DNA from: Neorhizobium populisoli
Lineage (GTDB): Bacteria > Pseudomonadota > Alphaproteobacteria > Rhizobiales > Rhizobiaceae
Length of the DNA: 64,000 bases
Reading direction: 5' to 3'
Assembly (NCBI RefSeq): GCF_019430945.1
Contig: NZ_JAHYCB010000009.1
Coordinates: forward strand, 124,001 to 188,000
Shown here: positions 8,749 to 17,333 of the stretch, piece by piece
Numbering within the stretch: the stretch's first letter is position 1
How the letters are laid out: each line of letters starts with the position of its first letter
Notes under the pieces: generated by a model
Told to the model about the DNA's origin: nothing
The model's input: only the letters and a program-made list of their open reading frames with translations
The model's database searches: none
Position numbers and translations under genes: made by a program

Positions 8749-9387
8749 TTATCGCTGACCTTCGAGGATCGCATTGACGGTTTCCGAATTCGGCTCGAAA
8801 TATTCGTCGAAATAGGCCCGGCCCTTGGTCTGGGCTTCGTCGAGCTGCGCCTTGGTCAGCATGGACGCAAGCTGCATCGCGTTTTTCAAGGCATTGTCGT
8901 CCATGATCGATGCGTGGGTGGCCGGATAAATCCACGCAAAGCCCTCGATGAGGCTCTTTTCGACGCCCTTGCCTTCGACATAAAGAAGCCCAAGCTCGTT
9001 CGAAGCGCGATAGTCCCCATGCTTGGCGGCGATCTCGTACCATTTCGCCGCTTCCGAATAATCGCGCTCGGTGCCGTCACCTTTGCGATAGACCTGGCCC
9101 AGACTGAACGCGGCGAGCGGACTGCCGCCTTCCGCGCCCTTGCGATAGGCGGCGATCGCCTTGGCCATATCGCGCGGCCCGGCCTTGCCCTCGGCATAGG
9201 CGACGCCGAGATTGTAATAGGCCTGCTCGTCACCCTTATCGGCCGAGGCCTGCAATTCCTTCATTGCCCGCGGATAATCGCCGCGCTGATAGGCGGCGAT
9301 ACCCTTTGCGGTATCCGACATGGCCTGCCCGCCGCCGCCCAGCGAGATGAGTGCCGAAAGAATGCCCATGCGCAAGATCCCTCTCAT
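8749..9387 (-). CDS. Exported Sel1-like repeat (TPR-type) protein
   Basis: A 212-residue protein with a likely signal peptide (MRGILRMGILSALISLGGGGQA) and about four Sel1/TPR-like repeats, seen as recurring A-x-x-x-L-G-x-x-Y patterns (AYYNLGVAYAEGKAG, AAFSLGQVYRKGDGT, ASNELGLLYVEGKGV). Such proteins are periplasmic protein-binding scaffolds; no partner is evident. I chose the ATG at 9387 because GGAG lies eight bases upstream and a signal peptide then starts cleanly; the frame extends to a GTG at 9414. It converges on the nuclease gene. Confidence 0.8.
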   Translation of the reverse strand: MRGILRMGILSALISLGGGGQAMSDTAKGIAAYQRGDYPRAMKELQASADKGDEQAYYNLGVAYAEGKAGPRDMAKAIAAYRKGAEGGSPLAAFSLGQVYRKGDGTERDYSEAAKWYEIAAKHGDYRASNELGLLYVEGKGVEKSLIEGFAWIYPATHASIMDDNALKNAMQLASMLTKAQLDEAQTKGRAYFDEYFEPNSETVNAILEGQR

Positions 9388-9481
9388 GCCGTTCGCTCCG
9401 ACTGTTTCCATCACAGGTTATAGAGCGCGGAGAAACACAGCCCAGACCGCCAGGGCTGAAAAATGCGGCTGGGAGGCATGA

Positions 9482-9508
9482 AAAGAGCGGGACCTTGCCG
9501 GCCCCGCT
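9482..9508 (-). terminator. Rho-independent terminator of acs
   Basis: On the minus strand, 11 bases after the acs stop, AGCGGG (9508-9503) pairs with CCCGCT (9491-9486) and is followed by CTTTTC. Confidence 0.75.
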
Positions 9509-9518
9509 CGGAGAAGAA

Positions 9519-11471
9519 TTAGCCGGCTTTGTTCTGCCGGTTGGCGATCAGGTCATCGACGACCGCCGGATCGGCGAGCGTCGAGGTATCACCGAGCGAA
9601 CCGAAATCGTCCTCGGCAATCTTGCGCAGGATGCGGCGCATGATCTTGCCGGAACGGGTCTTCGGCAGACCGGGGGCGAACTGAATCTTGTCCGGTGCCG
9701 CGATCGGGCCGATTTCCTGGCGAACGTGCTTGACCAGTTCCTGGCGCAGCGCATCGGTGCCTTCATGGCCGGACATCAGGGTAACGTAGCAATAGATGCC
9801 CTGACCCTTGATATTGTGCGGATAGCCGACGACGGCCGCTTCCGACACGAGATTGTGTGAGACCAGCGCCGATTCCACTTCCGCCGTGCCCAGCCGGTGG
9901 CCGGAGACGTTCAACACGTCGTCGACGCGGCCGGTGATCCAGTAATAACCGTCCTCGTCGCGACGGCAGCCGTCACCGGTGAAATATTTGCCCTTGTAGG
10001 TGGAGAAATACGCCTGGATGAAGCGCTCGTGATCGCCATAAAGCGTGCGCATCTGGCCCGGCCACGAATCGGCAATCACCAGATTGCCGTCGGCCGCGCC
10101 TTCCAGCACTTTGCCTTCGTTGTCGACCAGTTCCGGTATGACACCGAAGAACGGCTTGGTGGCAGAACCCGGCTTCAGGTCGGTGGCGCCCGGCAGCGGC
10201 GTGATCAGGTGGCCGCCGGTTTCCGTCTGCCACCAGGTGTCGACGATCGGGCACCGCTTGTCGCCGACCACGTTGTAATACCACTCCCAGGCTTCTGGGT
10301 TGATCGGCTCGCCGACCGTTCCGAGCAGGCGCAGGCTTGTCCGAGAGGAGCGCTTCACGAACTCGTCCCCGGCGCCCATCAGCGAACGGATCGCCGTCGG
10401 CGCGGTGTAGAAGATATTGACCTTGTGCTTGTCGATAATTTCCCAGAACCGGCCCTGGTCGGGGAAGTTCGGCACGCCTTCGAACATCAGAGAAGTGGCG
10501 CAGTTCGCCAGCGGCCCATAGACGATATAGGAATGGCCGGTGACCCAGCCGACATCCGCCGTACACCAGTAGATATCGCCGTCATGGTAATCGAACGTGT
10601 ATTCGTGGGTCATCGCCGCGAAGACGAGATAACCGCCCGTCGTATGCAGCACGCCCTTCGGCTTGCCGGTCGAGCCGGACGTATAGAGGATGAACAGCGG
10701 GTCTTCCGCCTTCATCTTCACCGGCTCGCAATCGCCCTTCACGGTGGTGACTTCCTGGTGGTACCAGAGGTCGCGGCCCGGCGCCCAGCCGGTCTTGCCG
10801 CCGGTGCGGCGCACGACGAGCACCTTGTTGACCGTTACGTGATGGCGGGCAGCGATATGGATCGCGGTATCGGTATTTTCCTTCAGCGGCACCGGCTTGC
10901 CGCCGCGCACGCCCTCGTCGCAGGTGATCACGAAGGTCGACTGGCAGTCGACGATGCGGCCGGCCAGCGCTTCCGGCGAGAATCCGCCGAACACCACCGA
11001 ATGCACCGCGCCGATGCGGGCGCAGGCGAGCATCGCATAAGCCGCTTCCGGGATCATCGGCATATAGATGGTGACGCGGTCGCCCTTCTTGACGCCGTGC
11101 TTCTTCAAGACGTTCGCCATGCGGCAGACTGCGTCGTAGAGCTGGTTATAGGTGATCTTCTTGTCGATGTAAGGGTTATCGCCTTCCCAGATCAGCGCAG
11201 TGCGCTCGCCATGGGTTTTCAAATGACGGTCGATACAGTTGTAGGAGACGTTGAGCAGTCCGTCCTCGAACCACTTGATCGAGACCTTGCCCTTGAAGGA
11301 GGTGTTCTTCACTTTCGTATAAGGCTTGAACCAGTCGAGACGCTTGCCGTGCTTGCCCCAGAACTTGTCCGGATCCTCGACGCTCTGCTCGTACCACTTC
11401 TCGTACTTGTCCTTGTCGATCAGGGCTTTCGCCTTGGCGGACTTGAGAACCGGATAAACCTTTTCGGACAT
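9519..11471 (-). CDS. acs: Acetyl-CoA synthetase Acs
   Basis: AMP-forming acetate-CoA ligase, converting acetate, ATP and CoA to acetyl-CoA through acetyl-AMP. The 650-residue product has the usual Acs length. The phosphate-binding loop is YTSGSTGKPKGVLHT, WWQTETGG is the adenylate-binding segment, and the C-terminal hinge and catalytic lysine lie in TRSGKIMRR, the site of regulatory acetylation in the family. The N-terminus (YPVLKSAKAKALIDKDKYE) is typical of rhizobial Acs. It is a single gene with its own terminator, divergent from trcR across a 229-base gap. A second, diverged acyl-CoA synthetase (prpE) lies 3.3 kb away; this one is closer to canonical Acs. Confidence 0.95.
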   Translation of the reverse strand: MSEKVYPVLKSAKAKALIDKDKYEKWYEQSVEDPDKFWGKHGKRLDWFKPYTKVKNTSFKGKVSIKWFEDGLLNVSYNCIDRHLKTHGERTALIWEGDNPYIDKKITYNQLYDAVCRMANVLKKHGVKKGDRVTIYMPMIPEAAYAMLACARIGAVHSVVFGGFSPEALAGRIVDCQSTFVITCDEGVRGGKPVPLKENTDTAIHIAARHHVTVNKVLVVRRTGGKTGWAPGRDLWYHQEVTTVKGDCEPVKMKAEDPLFILYTSGSTGKPKGVLHTTGGYLVFAAMTHEYTFDYHDGDIYWCTADVGWVTGHSYIVYGPLANCATSLMFEGVPNFPDQGRFWEIIDKHKVNIFYTAPTAIRSLMGAGDEFVKRSSRTSLRLLGTVGEPINPEAWEWYYNVVGDKRCPIVDTWWQTETGGHLITPLPGATDLKPGSATKPFFGVIPELVDNEGKVLEGAADGNLVIADSWPGQMRTLYGDHERFIQAYFSTYKGKYFTGDGCRRDEDGYYWITGRVDDVLNVSGHRLGTAEVESALVSHNLVSEAAVVGYPHNIKGQGIYCYVTLMSGHEGTDALRQELVKHVRQEIGPIAAPDKIQFAPGLPKTRSGKIMRRILRKIAEDDFGSLGDTSTLADPAVVDDLIANRQNKAG

Positions 11472-11700
11472 GAATTCCTCCCGTGTAGCGCATCGACGAT
11501 ACCTCGAACCGCCAACGCCTTATGGTCCATACATAACAGTTGGAACAAGGGCGGCAATTAGACAAAGGGTAGACAATTGGCCTCATGCGTAAAGATTTGC
11601 ATTTCGGTCGCAATTCGATTATAGGGCGGTAAATTCCCGGAAATTGTGGTTGATACCCACGCCCGCGACACCGGCGCGGACGGACAGAGGAACTATATCC

Positions 11701-12402
11701 ATGGCCCAAACACTGCTCATGCCGAAGGCGACCGCTGTCTGGCTCGTCGACAATACCGCTCTTTCCTTCGAACAGATCGCGACTTTCTGCAGGCTGCATC
11801 CGCTGGAAGTGAAGGCGATTGCCGATGGCGAAGCGGCGCAGGGTATCAAGGGCCTCGATCCGATCGCCACCGGCCAGCTGTCGCGCGACGAAATCGGCCG
11901 CGGCGAAAAGGACGTGAACTACAAGCTGAAGATTTCCGAACCAAAGGTTCGCGTTCCGGAATCCAAGCGTCGTGGCCCGCGCTATACCCCGGTTTCCAAG
12001 CGCCAGGACCGTCCGAACGCCATTCTCTGGCTGGTTCGCAACCATCCGGAACTGAAGGACGCCCAGATTTCGCGTCTCGTCGGCACCACCAAGTCGACGA
12101 TCGAGCAGATTCGCGAGCGCACCCACTGGAACTCCACCAACCTGACGCCGATGGACCCGGTGACGCTTGGCCTCTGCAGCCAGATCGATCTCGACCTCGA
12201 AGTGGAAAAGGCTTCCAAGGGCCGTCCGCTGCCGACCGCCGCCGAACTCGGCGCCTCGCTGCAGCCGGCAGCCGAAACCGAAAACCTCGGCTTTAGCTAT
12301 CGCGAAGAGAAGGAAAAAGAGATCGACGCCGACGCCGTTTTCGCCAAGCTCTCCTCGCTCAAGTCGACGCGCAACGACGAAGACGAAGACGACAATTTCT
12401 GA
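11701..12402 (+). CDS. trcR: Cell-cycle transcriptional regulator TrcR (DUF1013)
   Basis: A 233-residue protein of the alphaproteobacterial DUF1013 family, now called TrcR for cell-cycle transcriptional regulator. It is predicted cytoplasmic and DNA-binding: the first 60 residues and the segment around 120-145 (DAQISRLVGTTKSTIEQIRER) look like helix-turn-helix units. The C-terminus is very acidic (NDEDEDDNF). I chose the ATG at 11701, with AGGA about ten bases upstream; the frame could start at 11644, but those 19 residues look non-coding. It is a lone gene ending in a strong terminator, convergent with minE and divergent from acs. Family assignment is firm; the exact regulatory targets are not readable from sequence. 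Confidence 0.85.
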   Translation: MAQTLLMPKATAVWLVDNTALSFEQIATFCRLHPLEVKAIADGEAAQGIKGLDPIATGQLSRDEIGRGEKDVNYKLKISEPKVRVPESKRRGPRYTPVSKRQDRPNAILWLVRNHPELKDAQISRLVGTTKSTIEQIRERTHWNSTNLTPMDPVTLGLCSQIDLDLEVEKASKGRPLPTAAELGASLQPAAETENLGFSYREEKEKEIDADAVFAKLSSLKSTRNDEDEDDNF

Positions 12403-12431
12403 GCCGTCTGATTTCAGGTCTGTTCAAAAAC

Positions 12432-12465
12432 AAAACCCGCCGAGCGATCGGCGGGTTTTGTTTTG
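12432..12465. terminator. Strong bidirectional terminator between trcR and minE
   Basis: AAAACCCGCCG (12432-12442) pairs with CGGCGGGTTTT (12449-12459), followed on the plus strand by GTTTTG. The A and T flanks make it work for both converging genes. Confidence 0.9.
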
Positions 12466-12520
12466 TGCGCTTTTCGACAGAAGAGGTCTGCCGGGCGGGA
12501 GAGACGTCCGGCGATATCCT

Positions 12521-12778
12521 TCAGGCCGCCAAGGCAGCGGTGAGCGGAATTTCGACATCGATCTCGAGGATCGAGACGTTTTCGTCACGGTCGAGCTTGA
12601 CCGTCACCCGGTCGCTATCGACCTGCACGTGACGGGCAATGACGGCCAGAATTTCTTCACGAAGCACTGCGACCAGGTCCGTGCCGGCCGAGGCGCGCTC
12701 GTGTGCCAGAAGCACCTGCAGACGTTCGCGCGCCGCCGGCGCCGATCTCTGCTTGCGGAACAGACTGAAAATGCTCAT
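12521..12778 (-). CDS. minE: Cell-division topological specificity factor MinE
   Basis: MinE stimulates the MinD ATPase and drives Min oscillation so that the Z ring forms at mid-cell. The 85-residue protein has the N-terminal membrane/MinD-interaction segment (MSIFSLFRKQRSAPAARERL) followed by a C-terminal dimerisation domain. The ATG at 12778 overlaps the minD stop in an ATGA junction, indicating translational coupling; the longer frame to 12856 lies inside minD and is not real. It is the last gene of minC-minD-minE. Confidence 0.93.
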   Translation of the reverse strand: MSIFSLFRKQRSAPAARERLQVLLAHERASAGTDLVAVLREEILAVIARHVQVDSDRVTVKLDRDENVSILEIDVEIPLTAALAA

Positions 12779-13590
12779 GCGGCCTTCCTTCCGAAGATCT
12801 TGCCGAGAAAGCTGCGCTTCTCGCCAGGAACAGTGATCGGCACCGGTTCGCCGCAAAGACGACGGGCAGCATCGAAATAGGCCTGGGCAGGCGCGCTGCT
12901 CGCATCGGCAAGCGTTACCGGCGCGCCGATATTGGAAGCGCGCAGGACATCCATACTTTCCGGAATGATGCCGATCAGCGGGATCGACAGGATTTCCAGC
13001 ACGTCGTCGACCTTCAGCATATCGCCACGCTCGGCGCGGTTGGGATCGTAGCGCGTTAACAGCAGGTGCTTTTCCATGCGCTCGCCGTTTTCCGCCTTGA
13101 CGGTCTTAGAATCCAGCAGGCCGATAATGCGGTCGGAATCTCGCACCGAGGAAACTTCCGGATTGGTGACGACGACGGCGACATCCGCATGGCGCATCGC
13201 CAGCGTTGCGCCGCTTTCGATGCCGGCCGGGCTGTCGCAGATGACCCAGTCGAAGACGCGGCGCAGTTCGGAGATGACCCGCTCGACGCCCTCAGGGGTG
13301 AGGTTGTCCTTGTCGCGGGTCTGGGATGCCGGCAGCAGGAACAGCGTTTCCAGCCGCTTGTCGCGGATCAGCGCCTGGCTGAGTTTGGCTTCGCCCTGAA
13401 TGACGTTGATCAGGTCGTAAACGACCCGACGTTCGGCACCCATGACCAGGTCGAGATTGCGCAGCCCGACGTCGAAATCGACGACGACAACTCGCTCGCC
13501 CTTTGAGGCCAGTGCCGCTCCAAGTGCGGCGGTGGAGGTCGTCTTGCCGACACCGCCCTTGCCAGAAGTCACAACTATGACTTTCCCCAT
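12775..13590 (-). CDS. minD: Septum-site-determining ATPase MinD
   Basis: MinD is a membrane-binding ParA/MinD-type ATPase that recruits MinC to the membrane. The 271-residue protein has the deviant Walker A motif KGGVGKTT (11-18), DFDVGLRNLDL for the A' motif, and a basic amphipathic C-terminal helix (EKRSFLGKIFGRKAA) for membrane targeting. It follows minC by 31 bases and overlaps minE by four. Identification is secure. Confidence 0.97.
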   Translation of the reverse strand: MGKVIVVTSGKGGVGKTTSTAALGAALASKGERVVVVDFDVGLRNLDLVMGAERRVVYDLINVIQGEAKLSQALIRDKRLETLFLLPASQTRDKDNLTPEGVERVISELRRVFDWVICDSPAGIESGATLAMRHADVAVVVTNPEVSSVRDSDRIIGLLDSKTVKAENGERMEKHLLLTRYDPNRAERGDMLKVDDVLEILSIPLIGIIPESMDVLRASNIGAPVTLADASSAPAQAYFDAARRLCGEPVPITVPGEKRSFLGKIFGRKAA

Positions 13591-13621
13591 GTTCTTCTCT
13601 CCTGTTTAGGCCGATTTCAGC

Positions 13622-14356
13622 TCAGATAAGGGTTTCTGCCATGATGGTATCGTTCTCCAGCCAGAGCTGGACGGACTTTCCACGCAGGCCGGGCGCCATG
13701 TCCTCGGCCATCTTGTAGACGCCGTCGATCGCCAGAAGCTCGGCTTCCATCTTGCGGCAGAAAATGCGTGCATTGATATTGCCGATCGAACCGGCCATCG
13801 CCCGGCCGCGCAGCGTGCCGTAGATATGGACCGATCCACCTGCGATGACTTCGGCACCTGAAGCAACCGAACCGATGACGGTCACGTCGCCTTCCGGAAA
13901 GATCACCGACTGGCCGGAACGGATCGGCTCGCGAATGACGAGCGACTGCAGGACTTGGCGTGGTTCGGGCTCGGCCGGCTGGGTTTCAGCCGGCATGTTG
14001 CGAATTTCGATGATCGGTTCCTTAGCGACCGCGTCGCCCGAAACCGGCTTGCCGCCCTTCAGTGCCGGCGGCATGCCGGGGCCAAGCAGCGACGGACGCG
14101 CGCCCTCGATTCCCATGATCGCGACGTTGCGCTCGACGAAAGCCGCCAGAAGCTCCTTCAGGTCGGTCTTGCAGATTTCGAGATCGGTAACGTCGAGCAC
14201 GACGGGGCGGCCGAGGAAAAAACCGGCCGACCGGGAGGCAAGATCATCGAGACGGGCCAGCCAGTCATCGAGCGGCAGGTCCGGAGACAGGACGACCGCC
14301 AGAAAAGAGCGGCCCTTGATGCGGATAGAGCGAGCGTCTGTTAGCACTTTGGTCAT
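13622..14356 (-). CDS. minC: Septum-site-determining protein MinC
   Basis: MinC inhibits FtsZ assembly away from mid-cell when recruited by MinD. The 244-residue product has an N-terminal FtsZ-binding domain (about 1-105), a proline-rich linker, and a C-terminal right-handed beta-helix domain with the dimer/MinD-binding pattern GDVTVIGSVASGAEVIAGGSVHIYGTLRGRA (read in parts). The start is uncertain: ATG at 14356 gives the standard MTKVLTD beginning, while a TTG at 14380 is in frame; neither has a good Shine-Dalgarno. Two CtrA-type boxes lie just upstream at 14362-14376 and 14399-14413, suggesting cell-cycle control. Confidence 0.93.
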   Translation of the reverse strand: MTKVLTDARSIRIKGRSFLAVVLSPDLPLDDWLARLDDLASRSAGFFLGRPVVLDVTDLEICKTDLKELLAAFVERNVAIMGIEGARPSLLGPGMPPALKGGKPVSGDAVAKEPIIEIRNMPAETQPAEPEPRQVLQSLVIREPIRSGQSVIFPEGDVTVIGSVASGAEVIAGGSVHIYGTLRGRAMAGSIGNINARIFCRKMEAELLAIDGVYKMAEDMAPGLRGKSVQLWLENDTIMAETLI

Positions 14357-14361
14357 CTGCG

Positions 14362-14376
14362 TTAAGAAATCGTTGA
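14362..14376. promoter_or_regulatory. Possible CtrA box (near-consensus)
   Basis: TTAA-N7-TTGA, one mismatch from the CtrA consensus TTAA-N7-TTAA, six bases upstream of the chosen minC ATG. It may be chance given the AT-rich context, but it lies close to a perfect copy. Confidence 0.4.
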
Positions 14377-14398
14377 CCAAGGTTTAGCGCCGACATGG

Positions 14399-14413
14399 TT
14401 AACAAATAGTTAA
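14399..14413. promoter_or_regulatory. CtrA-type binding box upstream of minC
   Basis: TTAACAAATAGTTAA is a perfect TTAA-N7-TTAA match, 43 bases before the minC ATG. CtrA is the master cell-cycle regulator of alphaproteobacteria and is reported to control min genes in Sinorhizobium. The match is seen in the sequence; binding is inferred. Confidence 0.65.
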
Positions 14414-14460
14414 TATCGGCACCCGATTTCTTAACATCCGCTAACATTTTCCGGATGTAA

Positions 14461-14486
14461 GAACTCCGGCCTATGGCCGGAGTTTT
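14461..14486. terminator. Perfect hairpin between prpE and minC
   Basis: AACTCCGGCC and GGCCGGAGTT form a perfect ten-base stem with a TAT loop. The T run follows on the plus strand, yet no plus-strand gene precedes it; on the minus strand (the prpE direction) the stem is followed by CTTACATCC. It may separate prpE from minC, or belong to a short plus-strand transcript. Confidence 0.55.
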
Positions 14487-14559
14487 TGAAGTGCTTAAGG
14501 TATGCCGGTTATCCGAGATTAGGGTGGATTTTGATCAGAATTTCACGGAAGCCGTTTGC

Positions 14560-14701
14560 TCCTCATCCGCCTTCCGACACCTTCTCCCCGTACCGACGGG
14601 GAAAAGGGAAGCAAGCCGCACCGGCGTCTCCGATCTCAACGCCCAAGCAGGGCACGTTCCCTCTCCCCGTCAGAACGGAGAGAGGGCTAGGGTGAGGGGC
14701 T
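14560..14701. repeat. RIME-like palindromic intergenic element, copy 1
   Basis: A roughly 140-base unit that starts with CTCCTCATCCG and ends with GGGTGAGGGGC. It contains two internal hairpins (CTTCTCCCCGTACCGACGGG and CCTCTCCCCGTCAGAACGGA regions). This arrangement matches the Rhizobium-specific intergenic mosaic elements described in rhizobia. It lies just downstream of prpE; similar units are at 45546 and 47698. No coding capacity. Confidence 0.75.
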
Positions 14702-14735
14702 GCCCATCAACGATTTCGTACCCGAATCATTCCCC

Positions 14736-16661
14736 TCAAGCACTCTGTTTCAACCCATCCCGCGCATATCCGTTCGCCTTCAAAATCGCAGTAATCTCAT
14801 CCAAGATCGCCGGATCGTCGATCGTTGCCGGCATCTTCCATGGCATGTCGTCGGCGATCTTCTGCATCGTCCCGCGCAGGATTTTTCCTGACCGCGTCTT
14901 CGGCAGCCGATTGACCACCATCACCGTCTTGAACGCGGCAACCGGGCCGATCTCGGTACGCACCAGTTCCGCTACCTCCCGAGCGATATCCGCCGTTTCC
15001 CGTGAAACATGGTTCTTCAGCACCATAAAGCCGCAGGGGATTTGCCCTTTGGTTGCGTCGTGCACGCCGATGACGGCGCATTCGGCGACATCCGGGTGCT
15101 TGGCGCACACCTCCTCCATCGCCCCCGTCGAGAGACGGTGGCCGGCGCAGTTGATGATGTCGTCGGTGCGGGCCATGACGAAGACATAACCGTCCTCATC
15201 CACGATCCCGGCATCCGCCGTCTTGTAATAACCCGGAAACTCGTCGAGGCAGGCCTCGCGGAAGCGTTGGTCGGCATTCCAGAAGCTGACGAGGCAACCG
15301 GGCGGAAGGGGCAGCTTGATGACGATATTGCCGAGCGTGCCGCGCGGCACCGGCTGTCCGGAATCGTCCAATACATCGATCGTATAACCCGGCATCGGCC
15401 GCGTCGGTGAGCCGTGTTTAACCGGCATCAGCCCAAGCCCGACGGTATTGGCCGCCACCGGCCAGCCGGTCTCCGTCTGCCACCAATGGTCGATGACGGG
15501 CACTTTCAGCTTCTGCTCCGCCCATTTCAGCGTTTCCGAATCAGCTCTCTCCCCAGCCAGAAACAGCGCGCGCATTCCTCGCAGATCGTGTTTCTCGACC
15601 AGCTTGCCTTCAGGATCGTCGCGCCGGATCGCCCGGAAGGCCGTTGGCGCGGTGAACAGCACTTTCACGTCATGATCGCGAACCACCCGCCAGAACGTAC
15701 CGGCATCTGGCGTGCCGACCGGCTTGCCTTCGAAGATCACGCTCGTATTGCCGGTCAAGAGCGGCGCGTAGACGATATAGGAATGGCCGACCACCCAACC
15801 GATATCCGACGCTGTCCAGAACACTTCGCCAGGCTTTATGCCGAAAATGTTGAACATGCTCCAGGCGAGCGACACCATATGCCCGCCATTGTCGCGCACC
15901 ACGCCCTTCGGCTGGCCGGTCGTGCCGGATGTGTAGAGGATATAGAGCGGATCGGTGGCTTTCACCGGCACGCATTCCACCGCGATGCCGCGCGCCTTGT
16001 CGACGGTCTCGGCAAAATCCAGATCGCCCCGCTCCGGCCGCAACTCGGCCGCTAGCTGGAATCGCTGGAGGATTAGGGAATGCTTCGGCTTCACCCGCGC
16101 AAGCTCGATCGCCTGATCGAGCAGCGGCTTGTAAGCCACCACCCTGCCCGGCTCCAGGCCACAGCTTGCGGAAATAACCAGTTTCGCTTCCGAATCGTTC
16201 AGCCGCGCTGCCAGTTCCTGCGCCGCAAACCCGCCGAACACGACCGAATGCACGGCCCCAAGCCTTGCACAGGCCAGCATCGAGAAGATCGCTTCCGGCA
16301 CCATTGGCATATAGATGACGACGCGGTCACCTTTCTCGATGCCGAGATTTCGCAGCGCTGCGGCAATCGCCGTCACTTCGGTAAGCACCTCCGAATAGGT
16401 GAAAACCGTCACCTTGCCGGTCATCGCGCTGTCGTGAATGAAGGCACGGCGATCACCAAGCCCTGCCGCCACCTGCCGGTCGAGGCAATTATAGCAGGTG
16501 TTCGTTTCTCCACCGGTGAACCAGCGGCCATAGACGCCCTGCTCCGGATCGAAAATCGCCTCCGGCTGCTTGAACCAGTCGATCGCCGTGGCAGCATCCC
16601 GCCAGAACGCTTCAGGGTCTCTCTGCCAGCCTTCGTAAACCTCGAAATAGCGGCTCTGCAT
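14736..16661 (-). CDS. prpE: Propionyl-CoA synthetase-like acyl-CoA ligase PrpE
   Basis: An AMP-forming short-chain acyl-CoA synthetase of 641 residues, best matching PrpE, which activates propionate. Motifs are YTSGTTGQPKGVVRDNGGH (phosphate loop with the PrpE-type RDNGGH), DHWWQTETGWP, and the catalytic-lysine region TRSGKILRGTM. Compared with the neighbouring Acs, the N-terminus (RYFEVYEGWQRDPEAFW) and TETGWP motif favour PrpE. Prefer propionate as substrate, though butyrate or acetate use cannot be excluded. The codons near 15000 include a parS-like site that encodes V-S-R-E-T. It stands alone, with a RIME-like element and hairpin downstream. Confidence 0.9.
   Translation of the reverse strand: MQSRYFEVYEGWQRDPEAFWRDAATAIDWFKQPEAIFDPEQGVYGRWFTGGETNTCYNCLDRQVAAGLGDRRAFIHDSAMTGKVTVFTYSEVLTEVTAIAAALRNLGIEKGDRVVIYMPMVPEAIFSMLACARLGAVHSVVFGGFAAQELAARLNDSEAKLVISASCGLEPGRVVAYKPLLDQAIELARVKPKHSLILQRFQLAAELRPERGDLDFAETVDKARGIAVECVPVKATDPLYILYTSGTTGQPKGVVRDNGGHMVSLAWSMFNIFGIKPGEVFWTASDIGWVVGHSYIVYAPLLTGNTSVIFEGKPVGTPDAGTFWRVVRDHDVKVLFTAPTAFRAIRRDDPEGKLVEKHDLRGMRALFLAGERADSETLKWAEQKLKVPVIDHWWQTETGWPVAANTVGLGLMPVKHGSPTRPMPGYTIDVLDDSGQPVPRGTLGNIVIKLPLPPGCLVSFWNADQRFREACLDEFPGYYKTADAGIVDEDGYVFVMARTDDIINCAGHRLSTGAMEEVCAKHPDVAECAVIGVHDATKGQIPCGFMVLKNHVSRETADIAREVAELVRTEIGPVAAFKTVMVVNRLPKTRSGKILRGTMQKIADDMPWKMPATIDDPAILDEITAILKANGYARDGLKQSA
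14994..15009. other. parS-like site inside prpE (14/16)
   Basis: CGTTTCCCGTGAAACA matches the parS consensus TGTTTCACGTGAAACA at 14 of 16 positions; the central CACGTG is broken to CCCGTG, so ParB binding may be weak. It encodes V-S-R-E-T in PrpE. Confidence 0.4.
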
Positions 16662-16877
16662 CTGTACCTCCCGTTACATCGCACTGCCTGGATCGAAGAG
16701 ATCTAGGGTACGCGGGAGGGACGGGAAAGCCCGACCAAAGCGGTAAACCGCAACCCGGATAAAAAACCCATTCAGCGACGAAATGAGGTTTGGCGCCTTT
16801 ACGGAGGTTGACGCTCCCCCCGGTCTCACAATACGGATCGACATCTGCAATTTGCGGCGCCCCTACGCGCCTTATCG

Positions 16878-17318
16878 ATGGCAATCGACTACCGCATTCT
16901 GAACGGCCCGGGCAGCAGCCGCAGCTTCGATTTCATTCCCAGCATGCACGGCCAACACCGTCATGACCGTGGAGGACCCGACTCATTCCACATACACGAG
17001 GAAGCTTTTCTTTTCCTCGAAGGAATTGTCGCCGAAGTTTTCCCGGATTGGCATACGGGGTATCACCATTGGGGTCTTTCTTCGTTCTCGCGGGAAATAT
17101 GGTTCGACATACTTTCAGGGTTTCCCGAACTTCGGAGCGATATCCGCAGCAATATGCGCTACGAAAAGATCGTTCGAAAATACGTCCCGATTCCAGCGCT
17201 TCTGCCGCGCCGGCTCAAATTTCACCGAAAGGCGTTGCTACGGTTTCTTGATGAATTTGAGGAGCGTGTCAGGAACAGCCTAGAACGCTACTCTTATATG
17301 CTCATATCAGGGGTCTGA
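16878..17318 (+). CDS. Hypothetical protein of unknown family
   Basis: A 146-residue frame that I do not recognise. The amino-acid mix looks like a folded cytoplasmic protein: an aromatic- and His-rich middle (SFHIHEEAFLFLEGIVAEVF, HTGYHHWGLSSFSREIW) and a basic, helical C-terminus (RRLKFHRKALLRFLDEFEER). No signal peptide or membrane segment is seen. The start is uncertain (ATG 16878 or 16944) and there is no clear ribosome binding site. Base composition seems lower in GC than its neighbours, and it sits alone between prpE and the yggS-like gene, converging on the latter. It may be a recently acquired or lineage-specific gene, or a decaying one. Confidence 0.5.
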   Translation: MAIDYRILNGPGSSRSFDFIPSMHGQHRHDRGGPDSFHIHEEAFLFLEGIVAEVFPDWHTGYHHWGLSSFSREIWFDILSGFPELRSDIRSNMRYEKIVRKYVPIPALLPRRLKFHRKALLRFLDEFEERVRNSLERYSYMLISGV

Positions 17319-17333
17319 CGCGGTCGATCGAAA

